From positions 1-5,156 of the forward strand of contig JAEZBK010000213.1 of NCBI GenBank assembly GCA_023427355.1: a DNA stretch of 5,156 nt, given 5' to 3'. This DNA comes from Pseudomonadota bacterium. Lineage in GTDB: Bacteria > Pseudomonadota > Alphaproteobacteria > Micropepsales > Micropepsaceae. Positions 4,731 to 5,156 of the stretch are shown one piece after another. The number at the start of each line of letters is the position of its first letter. The first letter of the stretch is position 1. The notes under the pieces are model-generated. The model saw only the letters and a list, made by a program, of their open reading frames with translations. It searched no databases and was not told the DNA's origin. A program made the position numbers and the translations under genes.

Positions 4731-5156
4731 AGTGCCCGCACGCTGTCGGCCCGGCGGGCGAACGCCATGATGTGGCGCAGGGTTTCCTTCAGGCCGGTGG
4801 TGACGATGTCGCTCTCCGTCGCCTCGATGCTGTCGAGATAGCGCGAATTGTCGTCCGACAGGCCCCAGAACAACGCGATCACCGGCACGCCCGGCACAGC
4901 CTTGCGCAGGCGGCGCACCTGGTAGCGCGCATTCTTGAAGGTGCCCGGCTCCAGGTATGAGACGCAGATCAGCCGCACGCCTTCTGTTTCCAGCTCGCCG
5001 ATGCGCGCCGCCGACGTGTCGTCCGATGTCACCAGCCGCGACCCGATCTGGTATTTCGCCAGCATGTCGGTGACCAGGATGCCCGCTGCCTCGTCCAGCG
5101 GCCCGCGCCCGGCCACGCAGAGCACCGGGCTGCCGCGCCAGCTATCGGGCACGGGC
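4727..5156 (-). CDS. C-terminal part of a probable AI-2E-family transporter (partial, leaves the window)
   Basis: The minus-strand frame is open from the right window edge to a TAG at 4729-4727, giving at least 142 residues of what is probably a longer protein. The visible part is soluble and looks like a Rossmann-type alternating alpha/beta domain: P-V-L-C-V-A-G-R-G-P-L-D-E-A-A, a helix to L-A-K-Y-Q-I-G, then V-R-L-I-C-V-S-Y-L-E, A-R-Y-Q-V-R-R-L-R, and V-P-V-I-A-L-F-W-G. From memory, this pattern is the cytoplasmic tail found on many proteobacterial proteins annotated as AI-2E-family (PerM/TqsA-like) permeases, whose membrane part would lie outside this window. A GTG at 5152-5150 could be read as a start, but the frame continues upstream without a stop and the domain is not expected to stand alone. 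Alternatives are another protein with a B12-binding-like Rossmann domain. Its stop overlaps that of the dioxygenase gene. Confidence 0.6.
   Translation of the reverse strand, partial: PVPDSWRGSPVLCVAGRGPLDEAAGILVTDMLAKYQIGSRLVTSDDTSAARIGELETEGVRLICVSYLEPGTFKNARYQVRRLRKAVPGVPVIALFWGLSDDNSRYLDSIEATESDIVTTGLKETLRHIMAFARRADSVRAL

Noticed and set aside
5150..5152. GTG as the start codon of the right-end minus-strand gene.
   Set aside because: The frame remains open to the window edge, no ribosome binding site can be examined, and the domain looks like the tail of a larger protein.

Overview
The window is GC-rich, densely coded DNA that looks like a chromosomal segment of an alphaproteobacterium, most likely from the Sphingomonadales. 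Four things suggest this: a free-standing NDUFS4-type complex I subunit gene, a large TonB-dependent receptor of the kind expanded in sphingomonads, an EcfG-like (GGAAC-N16-GGTT) promoter, and strong third-position GC bias. The lineage is an inference from family knowledge; there is no rRNA here to confirm it.

Left end (1-533). Two minus-strand genes are read leftwards: a small exported PepSY-like protein (59-376), then the first ten codons of a gene that leaves the window and resembles a general-stress protein (1-31). They sit 27 nt apart and are probably one transcript. Upstream of the first gene is a good match to the alphaproteobacterial general-stress-response (EcfG) promoter. The 157-nt divergent region also carries a candidate housekeeping promoter for the plus-strand NDUFS4-like gene (534-839) and two abutting inverted repeats.

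Centre (840-3768). A 132-nt leader with two small hairpins precedes one large gene (972-3674) for a 900-residue TonB-dependent outer-membrane receptor. It has a signal peptide, TonB box, plug and barrel. Its substrate cannot be told from sequence. A strong hairpin lies just after its stop codon.

Right end (3769-5156). A complete tRNA-Arg(TCT) gene with encoded CCA is followed 36 nt later by a YgiD/LigB-type extradiol ring-opening dioxygenase gene (3882-4730). That gene converges on a minus-strand gene whose C-terminal part (4727-5156) resembles the soluble tail of AI-2E-family transporters. The two stop codons overlap, so no spacer remains between them.

The genes look like ordinary neighbours: stress response, respiration, outer-membrane uptake, translation, aromatic ring cleavage and transport. 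They do not form a dedicated new system. I found no mobile element, CRISPR array, toxin-antitoxin pair or phage gene. The points most worth checking are the EcfG promoter feeding a PepSY/stress-protein pair, the mismatch in the tRNA anticodon stem, the four cysteine pairs in the receptor, and the tail-to-tail stop overlap.
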